Assembly (NCBI RefSeq): GCF_003333305.1
Contig: NZ_QOLD01000048.1
Span: forward strand, 1-35,658
Length of the DNA stretch: 35,658 nt
Source: Candidatus Colwellia aromaticivorans
GTDB taxonomy: Bacteria > Pseudomonadota > Gammaproteobacteria > Enterobacterales > Alteromonadaceae
Direction: 5' to 3'
The translations under genes were made by a program, and so were the position numbers. Shown one piece after another: positions 25,381-33,961 of this stretch; position 1 is the first letter of the stretch; each line of letters opens with the position of its first letter. The notes below the pieces were generated by a model. It ran no database searches, was not told where the DNA came from, and saw only the letters and a list, made by a program, of their open reading frames with translations.

Positions 25381-28224
25381 ATGTTATTACCGCAATATCT
25401 TGATTTTTCCAAGCAATTAGCCCAATTTTTACCTAAAGAGCGGATAATTAGTAACTATGCCAAACGGCTTGCCTATGGAGTAGATGCAAGTTTTTATCGT
25501 TTAGTGCCACAATTAGTATTAATTCTTGATAATGAAAATGAAGTAGTAAAGGTATTAAGAGAAGCTGCGTTGTTTAAAATTGCAGTAACTTTTAGAGCTG
25601 CGGGCACAAGCCTTTCAGGGCAGGCACAATCAGAGTCAGTATTGATCATGTTGACAACAAATTGGCGTGCTCATCAAATTTTAGATTTAGGCCTTAAAAT
25701 CAAATTAGGTCCTGGTGTTATTGGTGCTGATGCAAACAAATACTTATTACCCTATGGTCGAAAAATAGGCCCTGATCCAGCTTCTATTAATACGTGTAAA
25801 ATTGCAGGTATTGCTGCAAATAATGCAAGTGGCATGTGCTGTGGTATCGCACAAAACAGTTACCATACGTTAGAAAGTATTCGAGTGGTTTTACATGATG
25901 GTTCAGTGCTTGATACCGGCGATGAAGAGAATGTTACAGAGTTTAAAAAAACACATATTACTTTACTGGATAATTTAAAAACACTGGCACTTAAAACGCG
26001 TAATGATAAGGATTTACATCAATTAATTAGCCATAAATATCGGCTGAAAAACACCACAGGTTATGCGATAAACTCGTTAATTGATTTTGAAGATCCAATC
26101 GATATTCTTGCCCACTTAATGATTGGCTCTGAAGGCACATTAGGTTTTATTTCTTCTCTCACTTATAACACGGTTATTGAACATAAACACCGATCATCGT
26201 CACTGGTGTTTTTTCCTGATATCCAAACAACTTGTTATGCGGTATCTGCATTAGCTAATGCAAATGTTTCAGCCGTTGAGTTAATGGATCGACGAGCCTT
26301 AGCGTCAGTTAGCGATATGGATGGCTTACCTGATTTTATCAAAACACTTGATAACAATGTTGGCGCATTATTGATTGAAACTCGCGCAGCAAATGCAGAA
26401 CTATTGGGTCAACAGGTCATTGAACTTGAGTCATTACTCGCTGAATTTGAACAGACTAATGTGATTAAATTTACCGATATTGCTAGCGAGTACTCTCAGC
26501 TTTGGGCTATAAGAAAGGGTACTTTCCCCGCGGTTGGTGCGGTACGAGAAAACGGTACCACAGTGATCATTGAAGATGTTGCATTTCCTGTTGACAGACT
26601 TGCTAATGCTGTTGCTGATCTTCAAGCACTTTTTGATAAATATCATTATGACGAAGCCATTATATTTGGTCATGCCCTTGAAGGAAACTTACATTTTGTC
26701 TTTACTCAAAACTTTGCGACACAACCCGAAGTAGATCGTTATCAAGCATTTATGGATGATGTTTGTCAGCTAGTTGCGGTTGACTATCAAGGTTCACTTA
26801 AAGCTGAACATGGTACAGGACGTAATATGGCACCTTTTATTGAGTTAGAGTGGGGCAAGCAAGGTCTGGCGTTAATGCAACAAATAAAGCAATTATTTGA
26901 TCCAAAAAGCTTACTTAATCCAGGTGTTATCATCAATGATGATGCTAATGCACATATCACACATTTAAAAGCCTTACCCCCTGCTGACCCTATTATCGAT
27001 AAGTGTATCGAATGTGGGTTTTGTGAGCCCGTCTGTCCTTCAAATGGTTTGAGTTTTACACCTCGTCAGCGTATCACTAGTTATCGAGAGATTAAGCGAC
27101 TTACTGACACAAATGAAAATCCTAAATTGCTGGCAGAGCTTGAAAAAGAGTTTAATTACTCAGGTATAGAAACTTGTGCAGCAACGGGGTTATGCGCAGA
27201 GCGTTGTCCAGTTGGTATTAATACCGGCGATCTTATTCGTGAATTACGCCATAACAAAAATAAAAGTTTTCAAGGCGTATCCAAAACGCTAGCAAATAAT
27301 TTTACTACCGTTGAAAAAATGACCCGTGTATCGCTTGCTGTCGCGGGCTTTAGTCATCGACTTATTGGTAGTAAGGTAATGGGTGGGCTGACTGGCACAA
27401 TAAGAAAGCTCTCTTTTAATAAAATTCCTTTATGGAGTAAATATTTACCACAAAAAGCTAACTATCAGCCTAAAGTTACAGACCATAATACACCAACTAT
27501 TCGGCCAAAAGTTGTTTATATCCCAAGCTGTGCAAGTCGTAGCATGGGACAAGCAATAACGGCGGAAGACCAGCGTTCCCTTACTCAAGTGACTTTTTCA
27601 TTAATTGAAAAAGCGGGGTTTGATGTCATAAGCCCAGACTTTACCGGTGAATGTTGTGGTATGCCTTTTAATAGTAAAGGTATGTTTTCACAAGCAAATC
27701 AGAAAAGTAACTCTTTACTAAATAAATTAAGAGAATTAAGTGAGCTAGGTAAATATCCTATTTTGATTGATACTAGCCCATGTAAATCAATGCTATTAGA
27801 AAATAAAGAAAAAGTCAGTGGTTTATCAATCTATGAGCCGGTGGGATTTATTGAAGATGTATTAGTCAATTATTTAAATTTTTCCCCACTTGATGAAACC
27901 GTCATGTTACATGTTACTTGTTCTAGCAGAACCATGGGCTTATCTACAAAAATGCAGCAACTTGCACAGCGATGTAGCACAGAGGTTATTATACCCGAAA
28001 ATATTCAATGCTGTGGTTTTGCAGGTGACAAGGGCTTTACTACCCCAGAGTTAAATGAGAATGCACTTGCAACTTTAGAAGCTCAGGTGCCCAAAAATTG
28101 CAATACTGGCTATAGCAATAGTAGAACCTGTGAGATAGGTTTATCCCATCACTCAGGTATTGATTATCAGTCGATTATTTATTTAGTCGATAAGGCAACC
28201 ACAGTCAAAGAGGTTGCTGAGTAG
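25381..28224 (+). CDS. FAD and Fe-S D-lactate dehydrogenase, Dld-II type
   Basis: A 947-residue fusion of a VAO-type flavin oxidase and a GlpC/CCG-type iron-sulfur module. The FAD-binding part (about 35-270) contains FRAAGTSLSGQAQ, KIAGIAANNASGMCCG and MIGSEGTLGFISS. The FAD-linked C-terminal domain ends near residue 520 with the AEHGTGRNMAPF motif. Two Fe-S clusters follow, opening CIECGFCEPVCPS (Cys542 onward) and CAATGLCAERCPVG (Cys599 onward). Two CCG domains have ECCGMPF and QCCGFAGDKGF. The arrangement matches Dld-II of Shewanella, which oxidises D-lactate and passes electrons to quinones. Other 2-hydroxyacids (glycolate, 2-hydroxyglutarate) remain possible. It heads an operon with the Cache histidine kinase 35 bp later. 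Confidence 0.88.
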   Translation: MLLPQYLDFSKQLAQFLPKERIISNYAKRLAYGVDASFYRLVPQLVLILDNENEVVKVLREAALFKIAVTFRAAGTSLSGQAQSESVLIMLTTNWRAHQILDLGLKIKLGPGVIGADANKYLLPYGRKIGPDPASINTCKIAGIAANNASGMCCGIAQNSYHTLESIRVVLHDGSVLDTGDEENVTEFKKTHITLLDNLKTLALKTRNDKDLHQLISHKYRLKNTTGYAINSLIDFEDPIDILAHLMIGSEGTLGFISSLTYNTVIEHKHRSSSLVFFPDIQTTCYAVSALANANVSAVELMDRRALASVSDMDGLPDFIKTLDNNVGALLIETRAANAELLGQQVIELESLLAEFEQTNVIKFTDIASEYSQLWAIRKGTFPAVGAVRENGTTVIIEDVAFPVDRLANAVADLQALFDKYHYDEAIIFGHALEGNLHFVFTQNFATQPEVDRYQAFMDDVCQLVAVDYQGSLKAEHGTGRNMAPFIELEWGKQGLALMQQIKQLFDPKSLLNPGVIINDDANAHITHLKALPPADPIIDKCIECGFCEPVCPSNGLSFTPRQRITSYREIKRLTDTNENPKLLAELEKEFNYSGIETCAATGLCAERCPVGINTGDLIRELRHNKNKSFQGVSKTLANNFTTVEKMTRVSLAVAGFSHRLIGSKVMGGLTGTIRKLSFNKIPLWSKYLPQKANYQPKVTDHNTPTIRPKVVYIPSCASRSMGQAITAEDQRSLTQVTFSLIEKAGFDVISPDFTGECCGMPFNSKGMFSQANQKSNSLLNKLRELSELGKYPILIDTSPCKSMLLENKEKVSGLSIYEPVGFIEDVLVNYLNFSPLDETVMLHVTCSSRTMGLSTKMQQLAQRCSTEVIIPENIQCCGFAGDKGFTTPELNENALATLEAQVPKNCNTGYSNSRTCEIGLSHHSGIDYQSIIYLVDKATTVKEVAE

Positions 28225-28259
28225 CAATAATAAGTAATAAAAGAGAAGAGGGATTATAA

Positions 28260-29687
28260 GTGCATTTGAATCTAAAATTACAATTAGTAACCATAATCCC
28301 TTTAGTGTTAGCACTTTCGGGAGTACTTTTCGTCACGCAGGTGCAGTATCAATCGCTGTCGAAACAAACTATTCAAGAATATCGCCAAAGTGTTATTAAG
28401 CATCGTAAAGAAGAGTTACGTAACTATGTCGCTATTGCTGAAGGCGCTACAGAGCATATTTATAAAAATAAAAATTTAAATGTGCAAGAAGCGCAAACAT
28501 TAGTAAAACAAACCTTAGCAAATATGCGTTTTGGTAAAGACGGTTATTTTTTCGCTTATGATTTTGATGGCACTGCGCTAGTTGTTCCCGGGCAAGAATG
28601 GCGTATTGGAAAAAATTGGCTTGATCTTGAAGACAGAAATGGCACCAAACTTATTCAAGGTCTACTTGAAAAAGCACAAGAAGGTGGTGGCTATCTTAGC
28701 TATGTTTTTAATCAACCCTCTAAAGATGGTAAAGTGAGTAAAAAAATCGGCTATTCACGTGCTTTAGATGATTGGCAGTGGATGATCGGTACTGGTGTTT
28801 ATATTGACGATATTGAGCAAGAGACTGCACTACTAAATGCATCTATTAGTAAACATATTCGCAATACCTCTATAATGACACTTGTCATAGGGGTATTTGC
28901 CGTTATTGCCATTTTTGTATCCGGACAGTTTATTCGTTTTAGTGAAAAAAAATTGGCTAATCGTAAATTACGCGAGTTAAATGAGCGTATTTTTCAAACC
29001 CAAGAAGAAGAATGTAAACGTGTCTCTCGAGAACTACACGATGGTATTAGTCAAACTATTGCCGCAGCTAAATTTTCATTAGAAACAGCACAATTAAAGC
29101 AGCAAAACAATGCTGATTCTAGTAAAGAAATGGATCGTGCTATGGAATTTATTTGCAAAATAATGGGCGATATTCGAGCTATATCGCATCAGCTTCATCC
29201 TGGATTACTTGAAGATTTCGGCTTAGGTGCAGCATTAGAAGAGCTAGGTAGAGATTTTTCTCAGCGAACTGGCATTGATGTTAAAGTAGAGCGTTTATCT
29301 ATTAGAAACGTTTTATCAACTGAAGTTAAAGCTGCGTTATATCGAATTGCTCAGGAGTCATTAACCAATATTGAACGTCATGCCAAGGCTTCAAAGGTTA
29401 CAATTACATTAAAGTTAACGCCTGGTTGGTTAGTGCTAGAAATTATTGATAATGGGCAAGGTTTTGATTATCAACGTTACGACAAGACCAGTGATAAAAA
29501 AACTAAAGCACATCAAGGGATTGGTCTTCGTAACATGAAGGAACGGTTAAGTTTTTACCAAGGTGATTTAACGGTTAATTCAGGAAAAAATGGCACTACA
29601 GTCATCGCTCGCATACCACAATCGCAACTGCGTTATAATGCTAGCAATACGAGTGAAAATTCCAATGAAGGGGAAGAGCATGATTAA
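28260..29687 (+). CDS. Cache-domain sensor histidine kinase
   Basis: A 475-residue sensor. TM1 is at about 10-27, a periplasmic single Cache domain (sCache_2 type) at 35-190 with GKDGYFFAYDFDGTALVVPG and DDWQWMIGTGVYIDDIE, and TM2 at 203-224. The HisKA_3 segment has EECKRVSRELHDGISQTIAA with phospho-acceptor His260. The HATPase domain has IAQESLTNIERHAKA (N box) and DNGQGFD (G box). sCache_2 domains commonly bind small carboxylates. I use GTG at 28260, preceded by GAGAAGAGGG. It overlaps the response regulator by 8 bp and follows dld, so lactate or a similar acid is a reasonable ligand guess. Confidence 0.92.
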   Translation: MHLNLKLQLVTIIPLVLALSGVLFVTQVQYQSLSKQTIQEYRQSVIKHRKEELRNYVAIAEGATEHIYKNKNLNVQEAQTLVKQTLANMRFGKDGYFFAYDFDGTALVVPGQEWRIGKNWLDLEDRNGTKLIQGLLEKAQEGGGYLSYVFNQPSKDGKVSKKIGYSRALDDWQWMIGTGVYIDDIEQETALLNASISKHIRNTSIMTLVIGVFAVIAIFVSGQFIRFSEKKLANRKLRELNERIFQTQEEECKRVSRELHDGISQTIAAAKFSLETAQLKQQNNADSSKEMDRAMEFICKIMGDIRAISHQLHPGLLEDFGLGAALEELGRDFSQRTGIDVKVERLSIRNVLSTEVKAALYRIAQESLTNIERHAKASKVTITLKLTPGWLVLEIIDNGQGFDYQRYDKTSDKKTKAHQGIGLRNMKERLSFYQGDLTVNSGKNGTTVIARIPQSQLRYNASNTSENSNEGEEHD

Positions 29688-30300
29688 AGTGCTATTAGTA
29701 GATGATCATCCACTTTTTAGAGAAGGGCTGACATATCGTCTAAGCCTTGATGACAGCATAGAGGTTGTTGGCGAAGCTGAAAATGGAAAGCAAGCATTAG
29801 AGCTAATTAAAAGCCTTGAATTTGATATTGTCTTAATGGATATTAATATGCCTGAAATGGATGGCATGTACGTACTTGAATTAATTAAAGAGCAAGGAAT
29901 TGATTGTAAAGTACTTATGCTAAGTATGCATGACAACAAAGAATATATTTTAGGTGCTATGCGACATGGTGCTGATGGTTATATTTTAAAAGATGTGCCT
30001 GGTAAAGAATTAATTGAAGCGATTAAAAAAGTTATCTCAGGTAAACATTACTTCAGCTCAGAGGTCACCGAAATTTTGTCAAAAGAGCTTGCCGGTGAAC
30101 AGCGCGGTATTGTTACTAGGCGTGAACAACTCGTTTTAAGACTTATTTCTCAAGGTCTTAGCAACAAGCGTATAGCCCAAGAGATAAATGTTAGCGTAAG
30201 AACAGTGGAAACCCATAAACGTAATATAAAGCAAAAATTGGGGATAGATTCAACCGTTGGCCTTATGCGTTATGCGATTGATTATGGTTTAGATCGTTAA
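29680..30300 (+). CDS. NarL/FixJ-family response regulator
   Basis: A 206-residue regulator. The receiver domain (about 1-120) has the acidic pair Asp8-Asp9 region in VLLVDDHPLF, phospho-acceptor Asp54 in VLMDINMPEMDG, and Lys in YILKDVPGKE. A LuxR-type helix-turn-helix (about 140-200) reads LISQGLSNKRIAQEINVSVR then TVETHKRNIKQKLG. I start at ATG 29680 because AGGGGAAG precedes it and the receiver begins there; a longer ORF upstream only overlaps the kinase. The 8-bp overlap with the kinase indicates coupled translation and a cognate pair. Confidence 0.95.
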   Translation: MIKVLLVDDHPLFREGLTYRLSLDDSIEVVGEAENGKQALELIKSLEFDIVLMDINMPEMDGMYVLELIKEQGIDCKVLMLSMHDNKEYILGAMRHGADGYILKDVPGKELIEAIKKVISGKHYFSSEVTEILSKELAGEQRGIVTRREQLVLRLISQGLSNKRIAQEINVSVRTVETHKRNIKQKLGIDSTVGLMRYAIDYGLDR

Positions 30301-30326
30301 CTATAACTAAAATTCGCGGCTTAATT

Positions 30327-30379
30327 TATACCCAAGCCACTTCATCCTGAAACTCACATCTTGAGGTGGTTTGGGTATA
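30327..30379. repeat. Short TATACCC...GGGTATA hairpin repeat
   Basis: A 53-bp palindrome, arms TATACCCAAGCCACTTCA and TGAGGTGGTTTGGGTATA (two mismatches). It sits 26 bp after the response regulator stop and directly beside the decayed TrmH-like gene. It may act as a terminator for the dld operon. Confidence 0.8.
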
Positions 30380-30380
30380 G

Positions 30381-30686
30381 TTAGCCACTACAAATTGTGT
30401 TGCGAATTTGACTGGCACACTCTGCTAATACGATAGCGCCAGCTGTTGAAACATTCAAAGAGTTCCCCATACCAAACATAGGAATGTGTCTTTGCTAATG
30501 GCTTAAGTGCAATACTGCTTCACTCACACCTTTGCGTTCATTTCCTAATACCAGTATTAGGGGAAGCTTAGGCTGACTTAGGTATTCATCTCGTGATGGT
30601 TTATTTTTTCTAATGTCTTCTTTGCTAAGCTGTATTGCTGAATCCATGATAGTTTCCTGTAGCATTCCTAGGCGATATTTTATCAT
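30381..30686 (-). pseudogene. C-terminal remnant of a TrmH/SpoU-type RNA methyltransferase
   Basis: In one minus-strand frame from ATG 30686 the product reads PLILVLGNERKGVSEAVLHL, then a TAG stop (30495-30497), then IPMFGMGNSLNVSTAGAIVL to a TAA at 30381-30383. LGNERKGVSE and IPM-G--NSLNVS-A are motifs 2 and 3 of the SPOUT 2'-O-methyltransferases (trefoil-knot SAM site). The N-terminal part of the enzyme (about 100 residues or more, with motif 1) is missing, and upstream in-frame codons run into stops. An in-frame stop plus truncation make it a pseudogene. Confidence 0.88.
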
Positions 30687-30762
30687 GATAAAACTTGCCG
30701 TATTGTTATATTTTCTGTCATTCTATCATTTATTACTATTGTCTAGCTAAAACCGTACAACT

Positions 30763-31440
30763 TTAATTTTTAGTGTTATTGCTTGAAAACATACAATAAT
30801 TTAACCAACTTGAAATGTTTTTTGTGAGTTCACGACGGCCAACAATTTTTAAATTATTTTGGCTTATTTCTTTTTTATAGCTGCTTTCTCCCATCCAAAT
30901 ATCAGATAAGCATTTAACGGTACAAGTAAAGTAAACATCAACTTCTCTTCCGGGATCAATCGTACAAATATCAACAAGATCACCATTTACAATAATCCAC
31001 CAATTTGGTTGTTGCTCTATGTCAGTAAAATAAAACTTAATAATAGTTTCATTACCAGATAAACGTTCAGTTTGAATACTACGCTTTAAATAAAGCATTA
31101 AAAAATCGGGATCAAAATCATTACTGGTTAAATATTGGCGAGTCCAACGCATTCCCCAATTACCTAAACCTATAATTATGGGCAATAACTCTTTCGCCGC
31201 TTCGGTTGGGAAATACTCATAACCTTGTTGGCCAATAATTTTCTTTTTAATAATAAGTTCATAATCTGCAAGCATTTTTAAGCGTTTACTCAATAGTGCA
31301 GGCGAAATTAAACTAAGTCCTCTTTGTAATTCATTAAAACGTGTACTTCCCATTAATAGCTCGCGAATAATAAGTATCGTCCATTTTTCACCAATAATTT
31401 CAGTGCTTTTAGCAATAGGGCAAAATTGTCCAAATTCCAT
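30763..31440 (-). CDS. HxlR-family transcriptional regulator with C-terminal SCP2-like domain
   Basis: A 225-residue regulator. Residues 1-100 are a winged-helix HxlR domain with CPIAKSTEIIGEKWTILIIRELL, MGSTRFNELQRGLSLISPAL and LLSKRLKMLADYELI. The Cys at residue 7 is the conserved redox or ligand-sensing Cys of many HxlR proteins. Residues 120-220 resemble the sterol-carrier-like (SCP2) domain often fused behind it. It is divergent from the AhpD-like gene across a doubled palindrome. It probably represses both transcripts in response to reactive electrophiles, oxidants or a lipid-like ligand; this is inference. Confidence 0.9.
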   Translation of the reverse strand: MEFGQFCPIAKSTEIIGEKWTILIIRELLMGSTRFNELQRGLSLISPALLSKRLKMLADYELIIKKKIIGQQGYEYFPTEAAKELLPIIIGLGNWGMRWTRQYLTSNDFDPDFLMLYLKRSIQTERLSGNETIIKFYFTDIEQQPNWWIIVNGDLVDICTIDPGREVDVYFTCTVKCLSDIWMGESSYKKEISQNNLKIVGRRELTKNISSWLNYCMFSSNNTKN

Positions 31441-31495
31441 GATGAACTCCTTCTAGATCACTTAAATTAATATTAACTTCATTTTACATAGTTAG

Positions 31496-31538
31496 ATACT
31501 TCATAAAGTGAAGTTACTTGCTTCACTTTATGAAGTAT
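31496..31538. promoter_or_regulatory. Doubled palindromic operator between hxlR-type gene and ahpD-like gene
   Basis: ATACTTCATAAAGTGAAG (31496-31513) is repeated as an exact inverted copy at 31521-31538, 7 nt apart. Each arm is itself a dyad: ACTTCA-N5-TGAAGT centred at 31506, and GCTTCA-N5-TGAAGT centred at 31528. Two sites 22 bp apart (two helical turns) fit cooperative binding of the HxlR dimer. It could also form a hairpin in RNA but no T-run follows. Confidence 0.7.
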
Positions 31539-31599
31539 AGCCAATTGAAATTTTCCACCATACTCATTATTCAAATCTCATTAACCGCTTGGAGAGGAG

Positions 31600-31674
31600 A
31601 TGATAGTCAAAGAGCAGAAAATCCAGCAGCAAGTTGAGCATAATTTAATGATTTTAGGAGAAGAAAATGAGTGA
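31600..31674 (+). CDS. Possible 24-residue leader or small protein
   Basis: ATG at 31600 is preceded by a strong purine site (GGAGAGGAG) and opens MIVKEQKIQQQVEHNLMILG then EENE and TGA. The stop overlaps the first codons of the AhpD-like gene (ATG 31667), an 8-bp overlap that suggests coupled translation. The product is a charged Gln/Glu/Lys-rich helix with no signal peptide. It may instead be just an untranslated stretch, since the AhpD-like gene has its own AGGAG site inside this ORF. Confidence 0.45.
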   Translation: MIVKEQKIQQQVEHNLMILGEENE

Positions 31675-32242
31675 TTTTATTTACCACACAACAGAAACAT
31701 CAGCGAATGAAGCCGCCAAGGTTTTATCCGATATTAAAGAAGGCATTGGTTTTGTACCCAATATTTTTGCCATTATTGCCGAATCGACTCCTGCCCTTAG
31801 AGGGCTAGTCACTTTGAATGATGAATATAGCCATTCATCTTTTAGTGCTGAGGAGCAACAGATTATTTTGATCACAACAAGTACTGTGAACGAATGTATT
31901 TACTGTGTTGCAGGTCATACCGCATTTGCTGAAAAGATTAAAATGCCATCAGAAATAATTACCTCGATGCGTAATCAAGAAAGTACGGCAAATCACAATT
32001 ACAACGTATTGGCAACGACTGTTCGACAACTTATAGAGCATAAAGGACGAGTTTCACAGGAGATTATCAATAATTTTATTAATGCGGGGTTTAGCAAAGC
32101 TCAGTTTTTAGAATTGGTGATGGGAATTTGCGTTAAAACATTCACCAACTACGTCAGCAATGCGCTTAACGTTGAGTTGGATGAAGCATTTAAACCCTAT
32201 GCTTGGCAGCGACCAAGTGATGTAAAACAACAAGTAGCTTAA
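31667..32242 (+). CDS. AhpD-like alkylhydroperoxidase / carboxymuconolactone decarboxylase family protein
   Basis: A 191-residue cytoplasmic all-helical protein of the AhpD/CMD superfamily. The redox motif is ECIYCVAGHTAF with Cys77, Cys80 and His84, matching the CxxC-x3-H of peroxidase-type members rather than decarboxylases. An AGGAGA ribosome site lies about 10 nt upstream. Divergence from an HxlR-type regulator suggests induction by peroxide or electrophiles. The next gene in the same direction is a truncated methyltransferase 20 bp downstream, probably once part of the same operon. Confidence 0.88.
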   Translation: MSDFIYHTTETSANEAAKVLSDIKEGIGFVPNIFAIIAESTPALRGLVTLNDEYSHSSFSAEEQQIILITTSTVNECIYCVAGHTAFAEKIKMPSEIITSMRNQESTANHNYNVLATTVRQLIEHKGRVSQEIINNFINAGFSKAQFLELVMGICVKTFTNYVSNALNVELDEAFKPYAWQRPSDVKQQVA

Positions 32243-32262
32243 CGATAATTGAGGAGATAAAA

Positions 32263-32544
32263 ATGATGAGTGCAATTAAAACCACAGAAGAATTTGCAGG
32301 GCAAGTCGTTGCAGATGTAAGCGCAACGTTATCTGGTGTAATGACCAATATCGGTCACAAATTAGGATTATATAAATCAATGGCTTTTGCTGGCAAATTA
32401 ACACCAACAATACTGGCCGAAAAGTTAGGGCTAGCTGAACGATATGTTAGAGAATGGTTAAATAATCAAGTAGCTGGAGGTTATGTAATATACCCGTTCC
32501 AGCTGAATCATGCATCTTCAAGTGGAACGGGTATAGTGGTTTGA
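32263..32544 (+). pseudogene. Truncated SAM methyltransferase, N-terminal winged-helix part only
   Basis: The first 75 codons encode an N-terminal helix-turn-helix-like dimerisation domain, with IGHKLGLYKSMAFAGKLTPT and LAEKLGLAERYVREWLNNQV, as found in Rv2258c-type methyltransferases of about 350 residues. The frame then enters the palindromic repeat at 32489 (codons YPFQLNHASSSGTGI are repeat sequence) and stops at 32544. No methyltransferase fold follows, and dctM's 3' end begins 26 bp later. A deletion with one endpoint at the repeat is the simplest explanation. Confidence 0.85.
32489..32535. repeat. Short TATACCC...GGGTATA hairpin repeat
   Basis: A 47-bp palindrome with perfect 13-bp arms TATACCCGTTCCA (32489-32501) and TGGAACGGGTATA (32523-32535). 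It interrupts the methyltransferase fragment and lies between it and the convergent dctM end, where it may terminate transcription. Confidence 0.88.
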
Positions 32545-32570
32545 TTGCTTATGATAATTACTCGCTCAGT

Positions 32571-33959
32571 TTACTTGCCATAAACCATTGATGGCAGCCA
32601 TAAAGCGACTTCAGGAAACATAATTAATGCCCCAAGACCAAGTAGTTGCAATATTATAAAAGGTATAACTCCTTTATAAATGTCGGTCAATTTTATTTCA
32701 GGTGGACAAACACCTTTTAAGTAAAACAAAGCAAAACCAACCGGTGGGGTTAAGAATGACGTTTGTAAAGTGAGAGCTATTAACATCACAAACCACACTA
32801 ACACCGGTTCATCTAAACCGTTAACACTCCCTATACCGAAATCTAACATACTCACTACCGGTGCTAACAAAGGTAGCACAATTAAGGTGATTTCTATCCA
32901 ATCCAACAAAAATCCTAATAAAAATACGATAAGTAGAATAACTATCAATACACCATATGGACCAAAAGGTAAGCCAGTTAACATACTTGATATAAATTCA
33001 TCACCGCCAAGTTCACGTAGAACCAGTGAGAATATTGTCGCGCCAATAAAAATAGCAAAAATATAAGCTGTCGTTTTATAAGATGCCATTAAAACATTAT
33101 GAAAAACTTTAAAGTTAAGCTTTTTATTCATTGCGGCTAAGATGGTTGCACCTAATGCACCAACACCACTGGCTTCAGTAGGGGTGGCAATACCCGCAAA
33201 AATAGATCCTAATACCGCAATGATGAGTGCAAGCGTTGGCAGTATTGCTTTAAATACGTCAAACAATACCTTTGCCGTCAATGGTCTCGGATTCTCTGGT
33301 GCAGGGGCAACTTTAGGATTTAAGAATGATAAGCCTAAAATATAAGCAAGGTATAATATACCTAACATCAAACCCGGAAATACAGCGGCAGTAAATAAAT
33401 CACCGACAGACAGTGCAAGTTGATCAGCCATGATCACTAACATAATGCTTGGTGGTATTAAAATACCTAAACAACCGGCACTACATACTATGCCAGTAGC
33501 AAAAGTTTTTGAATAATTTTGCTTCATCATGGCAGGTATGGATAGCAAACCAAGTAAAACAACAGAGGCACCAACAATGCCGGTAGAGGCAGCTAAAAGA
33601 ATACCTATTAACGTTACTGTGATACCTAAACCGCCACGAACACGTCCAAAGAGTTCTTGCATTGCCATCATCATGCGCTGTGCAACACCTGATTTATCAA
33701 GCATTAAGCCCATAAATATAAACATGGGCAAGGCAACTAGTACCCAGTTTTCCATTAAAGAAAATATCCGTGAAACGACTAGTCCTAAAACATTTAGGTC
33801 AAGGCCGGTAAACGTATCCAAATGCATATCTGACAGATAGCCTATACCACCAAATAGAATACCAACACCGGCTAAAACATAGGCGATTGGAATACCAGTA
33901 AATAGAAAGACAATGAAGGTTAAAAACATGCTGATGACTAGAATTTCATTAATTGCCAT
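32571..33959 (-). CDS. dctM: TRAP transporter large membrane subunit DctM
   Basis: A 462-residue inner-membrane protein with about twelve hydrophobic segments, the channel subunit of a sodium-driven tripartite transporter. Family motifs include FTGIPIAYVLAGVG, NWVLVALPMFIFMGLML, CSAGCLGILIPPSIMLVIM and GVGALGATILAAMN. The stretch LLGFLLDWIEITLIVLPLLAP and TPPVGFALFYLKGV are typical of the mannitol/chloroaromatic (FcbT3-like, DctM) branch, which often moves 2-oxoacids or lactate. I use ATG at 33959, with AAGGAGG 7 nt ahead; a GTG at 33965 would overlap dctQ. It ends the operon and is intact. Confidence 0.93.
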   Translation of the reverse strand: MAINEILVISMFLTFIVFLFTGIPIAYVLAGVGILFGGIGYLSDMHLDTFTGLDLNVLGLVVSRIFSLMENWVLVALPMFIFMGLMLDKSGVAQRMMMAMQELFGRVRGGLGITVTLIGILLAASTGIVGASVVLLGLLSIPAMMKQNYSKTFATGIVCSAGCLGILIPPSIMLVIMADQLALSVGDLFTAAVFPGLMLGILYLAYILGLSFLNPKVAPAPENPRPLTAKVLFDVFKAILPTLALIIAVLGSIFAGIATPTEASGVGALGATILAAMNKKLNFKVFHNVLMASYKTTAYIFAIFIGATIFSLVLRELGGDEFISSMLTGLPFGPYGVLIVILLIVFLLGFLLDWIEITLIVLPLLAPVVSMLDFGIGSVNGLDEPVLVWFVMLIALTLQTSFLTPPVGFALFYLKGVCPPEIKLTDIYKGVIPFIILQLLGLGALIMFPEVALWLPSMVYGK

Positions 33960-33961
33960 GA

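Noticed and set aside
31496..31538. Interpretation of the 18-bp inverted repeat as a terminator
   Set aside because: It lies between divergent starts, not after a gene end, and no T-run follows on either strand.
32770..33840. Several plus-strand ORFs inside dctM
   Set aside because: Antisense shadows of a hydrophobic membrane protein, rich in Pro/Ser/Thr/Asn from reversed Leu/Ile/Val codons.
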